Assembly (NCBI RefSeq): GCF_024748615.1
Contig: NZ_CP087168.1
Coordinates: 2,914,001 to 2,978,000, forward strand
Origin: Pseudomonas sp. B21-048
GTDB taxonomy: Bacteria > Pseudomonadota > Gammaproteobacteria > Pseudomonadales > Pseudomonadaceae
DNA: 64,000 nucleotides
Reading direction: 5' to 3'
Shown here in pieces: positions 1-7,875 of the stretch (position 1 is its first letter; each line of letters opens with the position of its first letter). The notes under the pieces are model-generated. The model had not been told where the DNA came from. It did not search any database and saw only the letters and a list, made by a program, of their open reading frames with translations. The position numbers were made by a program, and so were the translations under genes.

Positions 1-84
1 CTATATGTTGCCGAGTTGGTCGATACGATTGAATCAGGTATTTCTGCTGTCGTGAGCTATACCGAATACAACTCAATCGTGTAA
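1..84 (+). CDS. 3' end of a truncated unknown gene
   Basis: Frame 1 is open from the window edge and stops with TAA at 82-84. The last 27 residues end SYTEYNSIV. Too little is present for any functional call. It is included because it is open to the window edge and lies just upstream of two small plus-strand genes. Confidence 0.45.
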   Translation, partial: LYVAELVDTIESGISAVVSYTEYNSIV

Positions 85-152
85 TGCCTTGACCTGCCCC
101 TCCCCAACTCATAATGTTCAGAAGTAAAAAATATTCGTCTCTCTAGGATTTT

Positions 153-431
153 ATGGCTATTTTTTTGGTAATCCCATCCACCCCTTTTACTGAAGGCGTC
201 AAAGCTAGCATTGAAACTCAAGCTGGCGCTGATACCATAAAATTCCTCGAGCTACCTCGAGGGGAGTTCTTTGTGAGCTTCAGGGGGACCAGTGTGGAGC
301 TTAGCGATCTTCTGACAATCACACCGGGAGGGGAATCCAGCGTCCCTCCGTGCATTGTCGTATCAGTGGGGAGCTACTACGGTCGAGCCAACTCTAATGT
401 CTGGGAGTGGGTTCAAACCCATTCGGTGTAG
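153..431 (+). CDS. Small hypothetical phage-region protein
   Basis: A 92-residue protein starting MAIFLVIPSTP. An AGGA ribosome site lies just upstream of the ATG (CTCTAGGATTTTATG). No signal peptide, membrane segment or known motif is evident. The stop at 429-431 is two bases before the start of the next gene, so the two are probably co-translated. I do not recognise the family. Confidence 0.55.
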   Translation: MAIFLVIPSTPFTEGVKASIETQAGADTIKFLELPRGEFFVSFRGTSVELSDLLTITPGGESSVPPCIVVSVGSYYGRANSNVWEWVQTHSV

Positions 432-433
432 TC

Positions 434-814
434 ATGGAAAATAGAAACGACGGGCAGGTAACCCCTTCACCCATCATCTCGACGCCACCGCCCTCTGAGC
501 CCACATGGACTATGCAGGCGATCAACCGCCTCGACCTCAATATTGTCAGCCTGACGCATGCCGTAGAAACACTGGTCAAGCAGGCAGATGCAGCTGAGAA
601 AAAAAGCGATGAGGCTGCCAAATCCCTAGTGAAAATCGAGAGGACCATATACGCAGCGGGTGCGATAGTGGCTCTCTTAGTAGTGGTTGGCGGCTTCATT
701 GTGAATAAGGCTGTTGATTTCGGAATGACCATGGCTAAAGATGCCTTGAAGGCTCAGGCCCAAGTCGTGGCGCCGCCTATGCCAGTAGACCCCCCGTTCC
801 AAAAAAGAAAGTAG
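434..814 (+). CDS. Coiled-coil, single-membrane-span small protein
   Basis: A 126-residue protein starting MENRNDGQ. The first 30 residues are Pro/Thr/Ser-rich. Residues around 35-75 (LVKQADAAEKKSDEAAKSL) look like an amphipathic coiled coil. One hydrophobic span follows (YAAGAIVALLVVVGGFIV), then a short Lys-rich tail. An in-frame ATG at 407 exists but overlaps the preceding gene; 434 sits directly after that gene's stop and is preferred. The layout resembles small phage membrane-anchored accessory proteins (XhlA-like), but no family can be assigned. A terminator follows at 854-878, making this the last gene of its transcript. Confidence 0.6.
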   Translation: MENRNDGQVTPSPIISTPPPSEPTWTMQAINRLDLNIVSLTHAVETLVKQADAAEKKSDEAAKSLVKIERTIYAAGAIVALLVVVGGFIVNKAVDFGMTMAKDALKAQAQVVAPPMPVDPPFQKRK

Positions 815-853
815 TAAGAGGCAAGACACCTCCTACCGAAAATGTATGCCCGC

Positions 854-878
854 AGCCCGCCAATGAGCGGGCTTTTTT
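854..878 (+). terminator. Rho-independent terminator
   Basis: Perfect 7-bp stem AGCCCGC (854-860) / GCGGGCT (867-873) with a 6-base loop, followed by a T run to 878. It closes the transcript of the two small genes at 153-814. Confidence 0.9.
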
Positions 879-918
879 GTGCCTGAAATTCCGCCTCCCC
901 TTACCCCTACGACAACAA

Positions 919-994
919 AGAGCTAAACAAAATATGCGCAAGCTAAATTTTTAGCATAAAGCTATTGACGCAATGTTTAGCTCAGAGCTAAATT
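919..994 (+). promoter_or_regulatory. Promoter with clustered operator palindromes
   Basis: A perfect 17-bp palindrome, TTTAGCTCAGAGCTAAA, lies at 976-992. Further half-sites AGCTAAA occur at 921-927 and 941-947, and TTTAGCA at 950-956 faces the latter as an inverted pair. A TTGACG hexamer (966-971) sits 17 bases before TAAATT (989-994), so a sigma70-type promoter would be covered by the palindrome. This is the layout of a repressor-controlled phage promoter. The regulator is not encoded in the window. Confidence 0.6.
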
Positions 995-1102
995 ATGTTC
1001 AAGCCATCAAGCAATACCAGCCCAGCAGCGAAAGCCGCGCCGTTCTTTAGCGATACAGCTTCACCTTGCCGGATCACCACCGGCCCAGATTTAAAGGCAG
1101 CG

Positions 1103-1237
1103 ATGAACCGGCCTCAACGGTTCAGAGGGTTGGCAACTGACCCGGGCGTGCAGCGTAAAACGCCAAGAACAGTTATTCAGCGGGAGAACAAGCCGAAAGG
1201 CCCGCGGCTGGAAGAACAATTTGAGACAGGCCGGTGA
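1103..1237 (+). CDS. Possible small protein in phage leader
   Basis: A 44-residue basic protein starting MNRPQRFRG. An ATG at 995 is in frame but falls immediately after the predicted -10 element, so it would lie upstream of the transcript start. ATG 1103 has AAAGG about 5 bases upstream and is preferred. The product is rich in Arg, Lys, Gln and Pro with no recognisable domain. The region may instead act as a structured untranslated leader. Confidence 0.35.
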   Translation: MNRPQRFRGLATDPGVQRKTPRTVIQRENKPKGPRLEEQFETGR

Positions 1238-1275
1238 CCGACGCCAGTAGCGGGTCACGGCGGAAAGCATCACTG

Positions 1276-1299
1276 AGCAGCCTTCTCGCGAGGGCTGCT
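1276..1299 (+). other. Hairpin in leader before a small gene
   Basis: AGCAGCC (1276-1282) pairs with GGCTGCT (1293-1299) over a 10-base loop. No long T run follows, so it is not a clear terminator. It lies 27 bases before the ATG at 1326 and may influence translation or attenuation. Confidence 0.45.
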
Positions 1300-1325
1300 T
1301 GGGATGACAACCGAGGGATATAGAT

Positions 1326-1514
1326 ATGAAATCTGGAAAAGAAATGGTGGTGGGACCTGCAGAACAGCAGGGAGCAACAGCCGACTATGGAGGCTCTAAA
1401 AAAGTCTCACCAGGTGCATCTATAAGAAACTTCGATAGTGGTCCGGCCGTTCCAAGTCGAGATTGGCGCTACCATCAACATATTGATCCTAACCTCAAAG
1501 AACCGGATCGTTAA
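1326..1514 (+). CDS. Small hypothetical protein
   Basis: A 62-residue protein starting MKSGKEMVVG with GAGGGA about 6 bases before the ATG. It is polar, Gly/Pro-rich and without predicted membrane segments. Its 3' end overlaps the 3' end of the minus-strand DUF2441-like gene by 20 bases, a tail-to-tail arrangement. I do not recognise it. Confidence 0.45.
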   Translation: MKSGKEMVVGPAEQQGATADYGGSKKVSPGASIRNFDSGPAVPSRDWRYHQHIDPNLKEPDR

Positions 1515-2016
1515 CAAATCCTATCTGGCGCTCCAGGCGTATCGGGCTGTCGGTCAAGATTTCCGCTGCAACACCCCAAGCTCCATTCGCCCCTATGCGC
1601 ACCTGAGGGGGATTGGCCCAATAGTCCTTGGCCTGCCCCTCATGCAACTCTATGAAAGATATCTGTTGTTGAAGGGTGTGATCTTGAAACATAGAAAAAT
1701 CACCCCGATGAATCTTCGCGTCCTGATTGACGATCGATGCCTCATAAATAACGCCAGACGTATAGATGTAATGCCCAAACCTCCGGACATCCTCATAACT
1801 TTCGAAAAGGAAGCACGCCTCAAATCGAGACACTTTTTCAGGGTGGTATTGATTTCTGACACTCTCGAAAATCAGCTCTCTGGCCAAGTTAAGAAAATGA
1901 CCTTCCGGACCTCTCGGACCAACTGAGTAAGCCTTCAAGTTTCGACCGAAATTTCCTGGCAGTACAACAGTTCCTTCTCCAAGCATGTTGGGAGCAATAT
2001 GAAAATACTTTGTCAT
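1495..2016 (-). CDS. DUF2441-like protein
   Basis: A 173-residue protein starting MTKYFHIAPNML. An upstream in-frame start at 2055 would add 13 residues, but GAGAA precedes the chosen ATG at good spacing. The N-terminal YFHIAPN, the central FLNLARELIFESVR and the SRFEACFLFESYEDVRRF block recall the DUF2441 family, which has been discussed as having an ADP-ribosyltransferase-like fold; I recall this rather than being able to check it. The gene lies opposite to its plus-strand neighbours, so it is probably an independently expressed moron. The assignment is tentative. Confidence 0.55.
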   Translation of the reverse strand: MTKYFHIAPNMLGEGTVVLPGNFGRNLKAYSVGPRGPEGHFLNLARELIFESVRNQYHPEKVSRFEACFLFESYEDVRRFGHYIYTSGVIYEASIVNQDAKIHRGDFSMFQDHTLQQQISFIELHEGQAKDYWANPPQVRIGANGAWGVAAEILTDSPIRLERQIGFVNDPVL

Positions 2017-2505
2017 AGGTTGTTCTCGCAGTCGTAGGGACCGCGAGACTACCACGGCCCGGCGTGGCTAAACATCCGGGACCAATTACTACCAGAAAAG
2101 CCAGCGTCACGTCAGCATGACGAGCACTGCCTGATCACCTCGAAAGAGGCCGCATCGGAATGTCGGCGGGTCATGAAAAAAGCATCTCCAGAGCAATCGG
2201 ATTGTGGCGAATACCCGGACGTCGATTGCAGAAAATGGTGTGGACCGACATTCCAATGCTGCTTCGATAGGTGGCCACTGCCTGCCCAGTGAGCGAGCAA
2301 TAGGAGCTACCGCCATGAAGTAGCCGAACGATTCACTTGCGTGGCGCGGCAAGCCTGAAGGCTGCGCCCAACACCTATCCAGGCAGCGGACAGTAGGCCG
2401 TCGATGTCACCGCGCATCGGCCGGAACTCCGGTAGGCCACTCCAGCGCAGTCGACAATTTGATGCTGCAAACCTAGGCCGTCGCCAGTAGCGGGCCTGGA
2501 TTCCT
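2017..2505. other. Gene-poor stretch
   Basis: Only short, overlapping open frames without convincing ribosome sites are present on either strand. I see no tRNA, clear terminator or repeat. It may hold the promoter for the minus-strand gene ending at 1495. Confidence 0.5.
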
Positions 2506-2964
2506 CTATGGCAGATTTGCCCCTTCATCAACAGGCGATTCTTTGGCTGCCTCCGGTGCCAAGTAGCCTTTGTACGACTTGTGCACCGCATCAGAATATT
2601 GCAAAAGCAAGTAAGCGAGAGACAGAAATGCGCTTACGAACTGAAGCCGCTCCCAGTCATCCCAGTGCGCAGTTATGCCCCATATTGAGAGCCCCATAAC
2701 GCCCAAATACAGGAGATTTGCGCATAGTGCCGCAAGTAGGAATTTTCTTTTACGGGCGAACCACTTACTTGAACGATTTGATAGCCATGGAATTCCGGTA
2801 ATTGCTAACAGCAGCTCGAAAAGCTTCCCCGGAATTGTCCTCAGGAAGGCAAAGATCTTTTTCACACAATTCCATATGGCTCCCAACCTTTGCTCTCCGA
2901 AAGTGCGGTTCTCAAAACTGATTCTCGTGGAGCGTAATTCTACCAGAGCGCCTGCTCTCTTCAT
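2506..2964 (-). CDS. Two-span membrane protein of unknown function
   Basis: A 152-residue protein if started at ATG 2964, which has a purine-rich GGGGAGGA directly upstream; the frame is open to 3057 and a shorter GTG start near VKKIFAF is also possible. Two hydrophobic segments are visible (FLLAALCANLLYLGVMGLSI and FVSAFLSLAYLLLQY) with a Trp/Asp-rich linker, and a charged C-terminal tail (KESPVDEGANLP). It is on the minus strand, opposite to the phage early genes that start just beyond it. Possible roles such as superinfection exclusion are speculation. Confidence 0.5.
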   Translation of the reverse strand: MKRAGALVELRSTRISFENRTFGEQRLGAIWNCVKKIFAFLRTIPGKLFELLLAITGIPWLSNRSSKWFARKRKFLLAALCANLLYLGVMGLSIWGITAHWDDWERLQFVSAFLSLAYLLLQYSDAVHKSYKGYLAPEAAKESPVDEGANLP

Positions 2965-3078
2965 TCCTCCCCGACACAACCCGAATGCACTCCCCCTCCG
3001 CGCCCAACGGCAACCAGCGGAACGGATGAGTGCAGCCGAGTTTTGTTGGATCAACACCCCGCCACTCTGGAGGCGACC

Positions 3079-3495
3079 GTGAACGCACTACTCAAATGCC
3101 AGCTTCGCCACGACAACGCGGAGCCTGAAGACGATTCGAGTTATCAGGAGGCCGCGACCCGCTGGATCGAGAACAACGCCGAGCAGCTGGTGTTGGGTTG
3201 TGACGTTCTGTTCCTGCGCCGTCACGGGCATTGGCAGGGGGTAACTCAAGCGCAGTTCATTGCCAAGATTCAGGAGCACCTGGTGCAGCGGCAGATCGAC
3301 GGCGCCGATGACGGAGACTGGTTTGCGCAGCTGGTAGCAGCTGCGTACGCCGGCGGTAGCGTCAAAACCTTTGCCGAGAACTTGCTCGGCCAGAGCAACC
3401 ACGTCAGCGGCAAGATTTTCGAGATCGCCGAGGCGTTGCTTGAGCCATATGCCCATGACGGACTAATCGCCGATGCCGAGGATGACGAGTCGTGA
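3079..3495 (+). CDS. Hypothetical phage protein
   Basis: A 138-residue acidic protein. The start is taken as GTG 3079 because GGAGG (3069-3073) lies 5 bases upstream; the frame is open further to 3043 but without such a site. There is no membrane segment. The C-terminus (EALLEPYAHDGLIADAEDDES) is strongly acidic. It is the first of four genes linked by 4-base stop/start overlaps, so they are surely co-translated. No family recognised. Confidence 0.6.
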   Translation: MNALLKCQLRHDNAEPEDDSSYQEAATRWIENNAEQLVLGCDVLFLRRHGHWQGVTQAQFIAKIQEHLVQRQIDGADDGDWFAQLVAAAYAGGSVKTFAENLLGQSNHVSGKIFEIAEALLEPYAHDGLIADAEDDES

Positions 3496-3683
3496 GCCCG
3501 TACATCTTGATCGATGAGGCGCTGGATAGCCTTGAGCATCCAGACAGCCCTCCTAGCAACAGCCTTCTGGTCCAGCAGATCATCACCAACCTGATGACCG
3601 ATCAACTGATCACCCTCGAAGAGTTCAGCCACTACTGCAAGCGCCTGCTTAAACACTGCCGGCAGCGCAAGGAGTTGTCATGA
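3492..3683 (+). CDS. Small hypothetical phage protein
   Basis: A 63-residue protein starting at GTG 3492, which overlaps the previous stop as GTGA. It is helical and slightly basic at the C-terminus (YCKRLLKHCRQRKELS). Translational coupling to both neighbours supports it as real. No family recognised. Confidence 0.55.
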   Translation: MSPYILIDEALDSLEHPDSPPSNSLLVQQIITNLMTDQLITLEEFSHYCKRLLKHCRQRKELS

Positions 3684-3874
3684 GTACTGCACTGGTTAAA
3701 ACGCTCATCGACGAGCAGCTCGACGAGATCGAATCGAAGCTGATCTTGCTGGGTTTCGGTCTTCCCTTTAACGAGGTGATTGGCAAGCCCCGCGAATCCT
3801 TGGTCGCCAGCTTGCCGTGCCGTTTGGCGGCGACCATGAAGGGCGGCCGGATCGCGGTGCGGGTGAGGCAATGA
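3680..3874 (+). CDS. Small hypothetical phage protein
   Basis: A 64-residue protein starting MSTALVKTLIDEQL, coupled to the preceding gene by an ATGA overlap. The N-terminal half is an acidic amphipathic helix and the C-terminus is basic (MKGGRIAVRVRQ). It is followed by another ATGA overlap. No family recognised. Confidence 0.5.
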   Translation: MSTALVKTLIDEQLDEIESKLILLGFGLPFNEVIGKPRESLVASLPCRLAATMKGGRIAVRVRQ

Positions 3875-3987
3875 CCTCCTACCAGCGCGCCAAGCGCTTC
3901 TGGTTCTGGCGCGGCTCAGCCATCGCCCTCACCGTTTTTGCCTTCCTGATGCTACTTAGCGCTCTCGCTGACCGCATAACTCAATAG
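3871..3987 (+). CDS. 38-residue single-span membrane microprotein
   Basis: The frame reads MTSYQRAKRFWFWRG, then a hydrophobic span (IALTVFAFLMLLSALA), then DRITQ. It starts by ATGA overlap with the gene before it and is preceded by GGTGAGG. A positively charged aromatic N-terminus followed by a single span fits a small inner-membrane protein with the N-terminus inside. Translational coupling and composition support it despite its size. Confidence 0.5.
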   Translation: MTSYQRAKRFWFWRGSAIALTVFAFLMLLSALADRITQ

Positions 3988-4029
3988 CCCACAACTTCAT
4001 CGCTGCGTGCATCGCGGCAAGGATTCCCC

Positions 4030-5184
4030 GTGTCCGCTACTACTGAATTGGCCGTTGCGCCGCCGCAAGAAACCGCCCTCGCCGTCTTCACTGCTGAGAA
4101 AGGCCTTGAGCCTTGGTTGCAGCAGATCCGGACCGAGATCGACGGCTTCACGCCGGACATCAGCACCCGCAAGGGTCGTGATGCGATCGCCTCCATGGCG
4201 TACAAGGTCGCCCGCTCCAAGACGGCGCTGGATGATGTCGGCAAGAAGCTGGTAGCTGATCTGAAGGAAGTGCCGAAAAAGATCGACGCCGAGCGCAAGC
4301 GCGTTCGGGACACTTTGGAGGCCTGGCAGGAAGAAGTGCGCCGGCCTCTGAACGAGTGGCAGGCTGCCGAGGACGCACGGATCGACAGGCACAACTCAGC
4401 GATCGAGAAAATCAGGCTGACGGCCATCGACCTGGACGGAATCACCGCCGAAGACCTAGCTGATCGAGTCGCACAGCTTGAGGCAATCGCCTTGGGCGAA
4501 GGATGGGAAGAGTTTGAGGCGGAAGCCGCGCGCGGCAAGGATAAAGCCCTTGTCATCTTGCGCGCCGCCCTCACCGCCCGCCGGCAATACGAAGCCGATC
4601 AGGCAGCGCTTGCCCGCCGCCGCGCTGAAGATGAACTGCGCGAACAGCAAGAGCGTGAGGCCCGAATTGCCCGGGAAGCTGAAGAGCGAGCGCTGCGTGA
4701 AGCCGAGCAACGTGCCCAGGCAGAACGAGAAGCCGCCGCCCGCCGTGAGCAGGAGTTGATCGACAGCGCAGCCAACGCCAAGCGCGCAGCTGAGAAGGCC
4801 GCTGCAGACGCTGAAGCAGCAGCCGAACTTCAGCGTCGCCAGCTCAAGCTTCAAGCCGAACAGGCACAACTGGCTGCCGAACAGGCCGAAGCCAGCCGTC
4901 TGGCGGCGGAACAGCGCGCCGAGCAGGCTCGCGTTGCTACCGAACAGCGTGCAATACAGGCCGCCGAAGACGCCCGCCTCGCCGAGATCAAGCGCCAGAA
5001 CGATGCCGCCGACGAGAACATTCGCCAAGCCGCTTTGCGCGAAGCTGATATCGAGCACAAGAAGGCCATCAACCGGAAAGCGCTTGAAGCGTTCGTAATC
5101 GGCGGCATGACCGAGGAATGCGCGAAGCAGGCAATCACCCTGATCGCGCAACGCAAAATCCCCGCCATTTCCATCCAGTACTGA
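4030..5184 (+). CDS. Phage coiled-coil protein upstream of recombination genes
   Basis: A 384-residue protein starting at GTG 4030 behind AAGGA. Residues 1-190 are a mixed-charge domain; residues about 190-350 are an Ala/Glu/Arg/Gln-rich uninterrupted heptad-like helix (EAEQRAQAEREAAARREQ and similar). The short C-terminal segment (LEAFVIGGMTEECAKQAITL) is globular-looking. Proteins of this type sit immediately upstream of ERF/YqaJ genes in related Pseudomonas prophages. A structural or scaffolding role in recombination is inferred from position only. Confidence 0.65.
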   Translation: MSATTELAVAPPQETALAVFTAEKGLEPWLQQIRTEIDGFTPDISTRKGRDAIASMAYKVARSKTALDDVGKKLVADLKEVPKKIDAERKRVRDTLEAWQEEVRRPLNEWQAAEDARIDRHNSAIEKIRLTAIDLDGITAEDLADRVAQLEAIALGEGWEEFEAEAARGKDKALVILRAALTARRQYEADQAALARRRAEDELREQQEREARIAREAEERALREAEQRAQAEREAAARREQELIDSAANAKRAAEKAAADAEAAAELQRRQLKLQAEQAQLAAEQAEASRLAAEQRAEQARVATEQRAIQAAEDARLAEIKRQNDAADENIRQAALREADIEHKKAINRKALEAFVIGGMTEECAKQAITLIAQRKIPAISIQY

Positions 5185-5191
5185 GGTCGCC

Positions 5192-5974
5192 ATGAGCAAT
5201 CTTGCAGTGACAGACAAGGCCGAGCTTTTGCCGGCCGTGCAAACCGAGTCCGCGACGATCATGTCGATCATCCAGCAGGTGGCGATGTCGCCGGACGCTG
5301 ACATCGACAAGATGGAACGCCTGATGGCGATGCACGAACGTTTCCAGGCGCAGCAGGCAAAACAGCAGTACGACGACGCCTTGGCCCAGTTACAGGAAGA
5401 AATGCCCGTGATCGGCGAGCGCGGCGGCATCAAGGACAAAAGCGGCCGCATCCAGAGCACCTACGCACTCTGGGAAGACGTCAACGAGATGATCAAACCG
5501 GTAATGGCCAAGTATGGCTTTGCCATCACCTTCCGTACGCCACGCAACGAGCGAGGCATCGAGGTCGAAGGCGTGCTGAGCCACCGCGCCGGGCATCGCG
5601 AAGTGACATCGATCGTTTTGCCAGTCGATGCATCCGGCAGCAAGAACGGCGTGCAGGCAGTCGCCTCCAGCGTCAGTTACGGCAAGCGGTACACCGCGGG
5701 CCTGCTGCTGAATATCACCACGACCGGTGAAGACGACGACGGTAACGGGCCGGGCGCGCAAGTAACGCCCCGAGTCACGTCCGCCCAGGCTGCGCAGATC
5801 GCCATGCTGCTGGAAAAGTGCAGCGACAAAGCGAAAGCCGCATTTGCCGGAATCCACGGCACACCGACCGCTGTCGAAAAAGCGGTGTTCGACCAGGTGC
5901 TCGCAATGCTCACCAAGTCAGCAACTCAAAACAGCAAAACCACCGAGGGGAAAGACGATGCGAATCATCAGTAA
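5192..5974 (+). CDS. ERF-family single-strand annealing protein
   Basis: A 260-residue protein. The core, with AQLQEEMPVIGERGGIKDKS, YALWEDVNEMIKPVMAKYGF, AITFRTPRN and SSVSYGKRYTAGLLLNI, is characteristic of the ERF recombinase family. These proteins bind single-stranded DNA and promote strand annealing during phage recombination. The gene starts seven bases after the coiled-coil gene and overlaps the exonuclease gene by 17 bases, giving the classic annealing protein-exonuclease pair. The Asp/Gly-rich linker after residue 180 leads into a variable C-terminal domain. Confidence 0.88.
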   Translation: MSNLAVTDKAELLPAVQTESATIMSIIQQVAMSPDADIDKMERLMAMHERFQAQQAKQQYDDALAQLQEEMPVIGERGGIKDKSGRIQSTYALWEDVNEMIKPVMAKYGFAITFRTPRNERGIEVEGVLSHRAGHREVTSIVLPVDASGSKNGVQAVASSVSYGKRYTAGLLLNITTTGEDDDGNGPGAQVTPRVTSAQAAQIAMLLEKCSDKAKAAFAGIHGTPTAVEKAVFDQVLAMLTKSATQNSKTTEGKDDANHQ

Positions 5975-6575
5975 TGTGGAGCAAGGCACTCAAGAATGGT
6001 TGGATCTTCGCCTGGGCATCGTCACCTGCTCGGAGCTGGATAGCCTGCTGGTAAACGGCAAAGGCGAAGCCGGTTTCGGCGCCGGCGCATTCACTTACAT
6101 GAACACGCTGATCGGTGAGCGCATCACCGGCGAGGCTGCCGACCCGTTCCAAGGCAACCGGCATACCGAACGCGGTCATGAGTACGAAGGCGTGGCTCGT
6201 GGCCTGTATCAATCTCAGGTGGACGTCATAACCAACCAGGTCGGGATCATCCTGAACCATGGGATCGGCTACTCGCCAGACTCACTGATCGGCGAAGACG
6301 GGCTCTGCGAGATCAAAACCAAACTGCCGAAGTTTCAGGTCGAAGTGATCCTCTCCGGCGAGATCCCGAAGGAACACGTTGCGCAGTGCCAGGGTGGCTT
6401 GTGGGTATCGGATCGCGAGTGGATCGACTTCGTCAGCTACTGGCCAGGCATGAAGCTGTTCGTGAAGCGCGCCTACCGCGACGAAGTGATGATTCGCAAG
6501 ATGAGCGAGCGGGTCAAAACCTTCTACGAAATCCTCGACGAGCGCATGAATCGCGTGCTCGGCATCGCCGCTTAA
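5958..6575 (+). CDS. YqaJ-type viral recombinase / lambda-exonuclease-like nuclease
   Basis: A 205-residue protein starting MRIISNVEQGTQEW. The start at 5958 has GAGGGG upstream; the longer open frame back to 5844 lies within the ERF gene. The GTQEWLDLRLGIVTCSELDS motif, the RGHEYEG segment and the catalytic-type SPDSLIGEDGLCEIKTKLP match the PD-(D/E)XK core of YqaJ/lambda exonuclease. It resects double-stranded ends to create substrate for the neighbouring ERF protein. WISDREWIDFVSYWP-type residues follow (here WVSDREWIDFVSYWP), as in the family. Confidence 0.88.
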   Translation: MRIISNVEQGTQEWLDLRLGIVTCSELDSLLVNGKGEAGFGAGAFTYMNTLIGERITGEAADPFQGNRHTERGHEYEGVARGLYQSQVDVITNQVGIILNHGIGYSPDSLIGEDGLCEIKTKLPKFQVEVILSGEIPKEHVAQCQGGLWVSDREWIDFVSYWPGMKLFVKRAYRDEVMIRKMSERVKTFYEILDERMNRVLGIAA

Positions 6576-6584
6576 GGAAACCCC

Positions 6585-7064
6585 ATGCCAACACTTACCG
6601 ACGTCGGCCGCATTGGCCGTGACGCTGAACTGCGCTACACCCCCGGCGGTGACGCCGTGATCAATCTGGCACTGGCCTGCGACTACGGTCGCAAGGTCGA
6701 CGGCAAGCGCCCGACCCAATGGGTTGACGCCACTCTTTGGGGTAAGCAGGCCCAGGCCATGGCGCCTTACCTGCTCAAAGGGCAACAGGTCCACTTCACC
6801 ATGGACGACGCCCATATCGAAACCTACGCCAAAACTGGTGGCGGTGAAGGCTTCAAGCTGACAGGCAAGGTTATCGTGATCAAGTTCGTGGGCTCTCCCC
6901 CTCAAGCGGCCAGTCAACCGGCACAGCAGGCCAGGCCGCAGCAATCCCGGCAGCAGGCCGCGGCCCGTCCAGCACAAAATCAACAAGGCACAAACGGGCC
7001 GGACTTCGACAGCTTTGACGACGACATCCCCTTCGCGCCCCTCCATCATCTGAACGGTGCCTGA
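6585..7064 (+). CDS. ssb: Single-stranded DNA-binding protein
   Basis: A 159-residue protein. Residues 1-105 form the OB fold (VGRIGRDAELRYTPGGDAV, NLALACDYGRK, WVDATLWGKQAQAMAPYL). A Gln/Pro/Ala-rich linker follows, then the acidic tip DSFDDDIPF. The tip is unusual because 11 more residues (APLHHLNGA region) follow it, whereas host SSB ends at the DDDIPF. It completes the recombination block ERF-YqaJ-SSB. The following gene starts within or just after its stop. Confidence 0.9.
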   Translation: MPTLTDVGRIGRDAELRYTPGGDAVINLALACDYGRKVDGKRPTQWVDATLWGKQAQAMAPYLLKGQQVHFTMDDAHIETYAKTGGGEGFKLTGKVIVIKFVGSPPQAASQPAQQARPQQSRQQAAARPAQNQQGTNGPDFDSFDDDIPFAPLHHLNGA

Positions 7065-7065
7065 C

Positions 7066-7440
7066 ATGGACACACTCATCCCGCTTGGCTACGAACGCCA
7101 GGCACCCATCGAGGCCGCAACTGCGGCCTTCCTTGCATCTGGCGGTCTGGTACGCCAGTGCGGGCTCAGCGAAACCCAGCCCAAGCCGATCAGCATGTGG
7201 AACTCGGCCATCACTCGCCGCAAAGATGGGAGCCGCGAGTTCATCCAGAAGGAAGGCGAACTGGCGAAGATGATTCGCGGCGCTGCCTCCATCGTCACCG
7301 AGTTCGGCACGGCCCGGCGAACGCCGATCGAGGTACGCAACAAGCTGCGCGCCCTGGGCGAAAAGCTGACGACACCGCAGGTCGAGCAGATCGCCGCGCG
7401 ACACAGCATCGAACTTGCGCAAGGCGGGAAACTGACTTGA
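7066..7440 (+). CDS. Hypothetical phage protein
   Basis: A 124-residue basic protein starting MDTLIPLGYERQ at ATG 7066, directly after the ssb stop; a GTG at 7057 is also possible. FLASGGLVRQCGLSE and TRRKDGSREFIQKEGELAK suggest a small helical DNA-associated protein, but no defined family motif is seen. The position directly after ssb fits phage replication or recombination accessory functions. Confidence 0.55.
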   Translation: MDTLIPLGYERQAPIEAATAAFLASGGLVRQCGLSETQPKPISMWNSAITRRKDGSREFIQKEGELAKMIRGAASIVTEFGTARRTPIEVRNKLRALGEKLTTPQVEQIAARHSIELAQGGKLT

Positions 7441-7515
7441 GACGACTCCGCATCCAGCAACGCAAACGACAGACATGGCTGGATATACCGGCCCACGGAA
7501 TTGAAGAGGCAGGCC

Positions 7516-7836
7516 ATGGCCAAGAGCAACGCGGATATTCAGAAGGACAAGCGCGCCAAGGAGAAAGCCTTGCTGGACAGGATCGGCGCCGAGAAACGCA
7601 CGCTGATTGTGTCGAAAGCGCTCGCTGATGCACTTCAGGTGCTCGGCGAGCGCCATTACTTTGAGGAATGGCAGGAGACGGTGTCGACCCTCATCCTGAA
7701 CTTGGCTGCGGCGCCCGCCGTTGAGTCCGTACGCTTCGCTAGCATGTCGCGACCCAAAATTGATATTTCTGAAAAGTGGTCGCGACAGCTTGAAAGCTTT
7801 GCCAAACGTGAAGAGTTTCTACGAATTGACGATTAA
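7516..7836 (+). CDS. Small basic phage protein, possibly DNA-binding
   Basis: A 106-residue protein starting MAKSNADIQKDKRAK, with GAGG seven bases upstream of ATG 7516. The first 25 residues are strongly Lys/Arg-rich; the middle (TLIVSKALADALQVLGERH) looks like a short helix pair and could be a ribbon-helix-helix-like or plasmid-copy-repressor-like fold. This is a guess from pattern only. It is the last plus-strand gene before an AT-rich minus-strand gene. Confidence 0.55.
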   Translation: MAKSNADIQKDKRAKEKALLDRIGAEKRTLIVSKALADALQVLGERHYFEEWQETVSTLILNLAAAPAVESVRFASMSRPKIDISEKWSRQLESFAKREEFLRIDD

Positions 7837-7875
7837 TGATATATGCCTCGGCAGGGTTGAACCGATATATCTGCG

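Noticed and set aside
2107..2591. Short overlapping minus-strand open frames
   Set aside because: No ribosome sites, no domain features and unlikely composition.
4456..5460. 334-residue minus-strand open frame opposite the coiled-coil phage gene
   Set aside because: It mirrors the Ala-rich codon pattern of the plus-strand gene, has no ribosome site and no recognisable domain.
7158..7628. 156-residue plus-strand frame overlapping two phage genes
   Set aside because: It is out of frame with the better-supported genes at 7066 and 7516, which have good starts or coupling.
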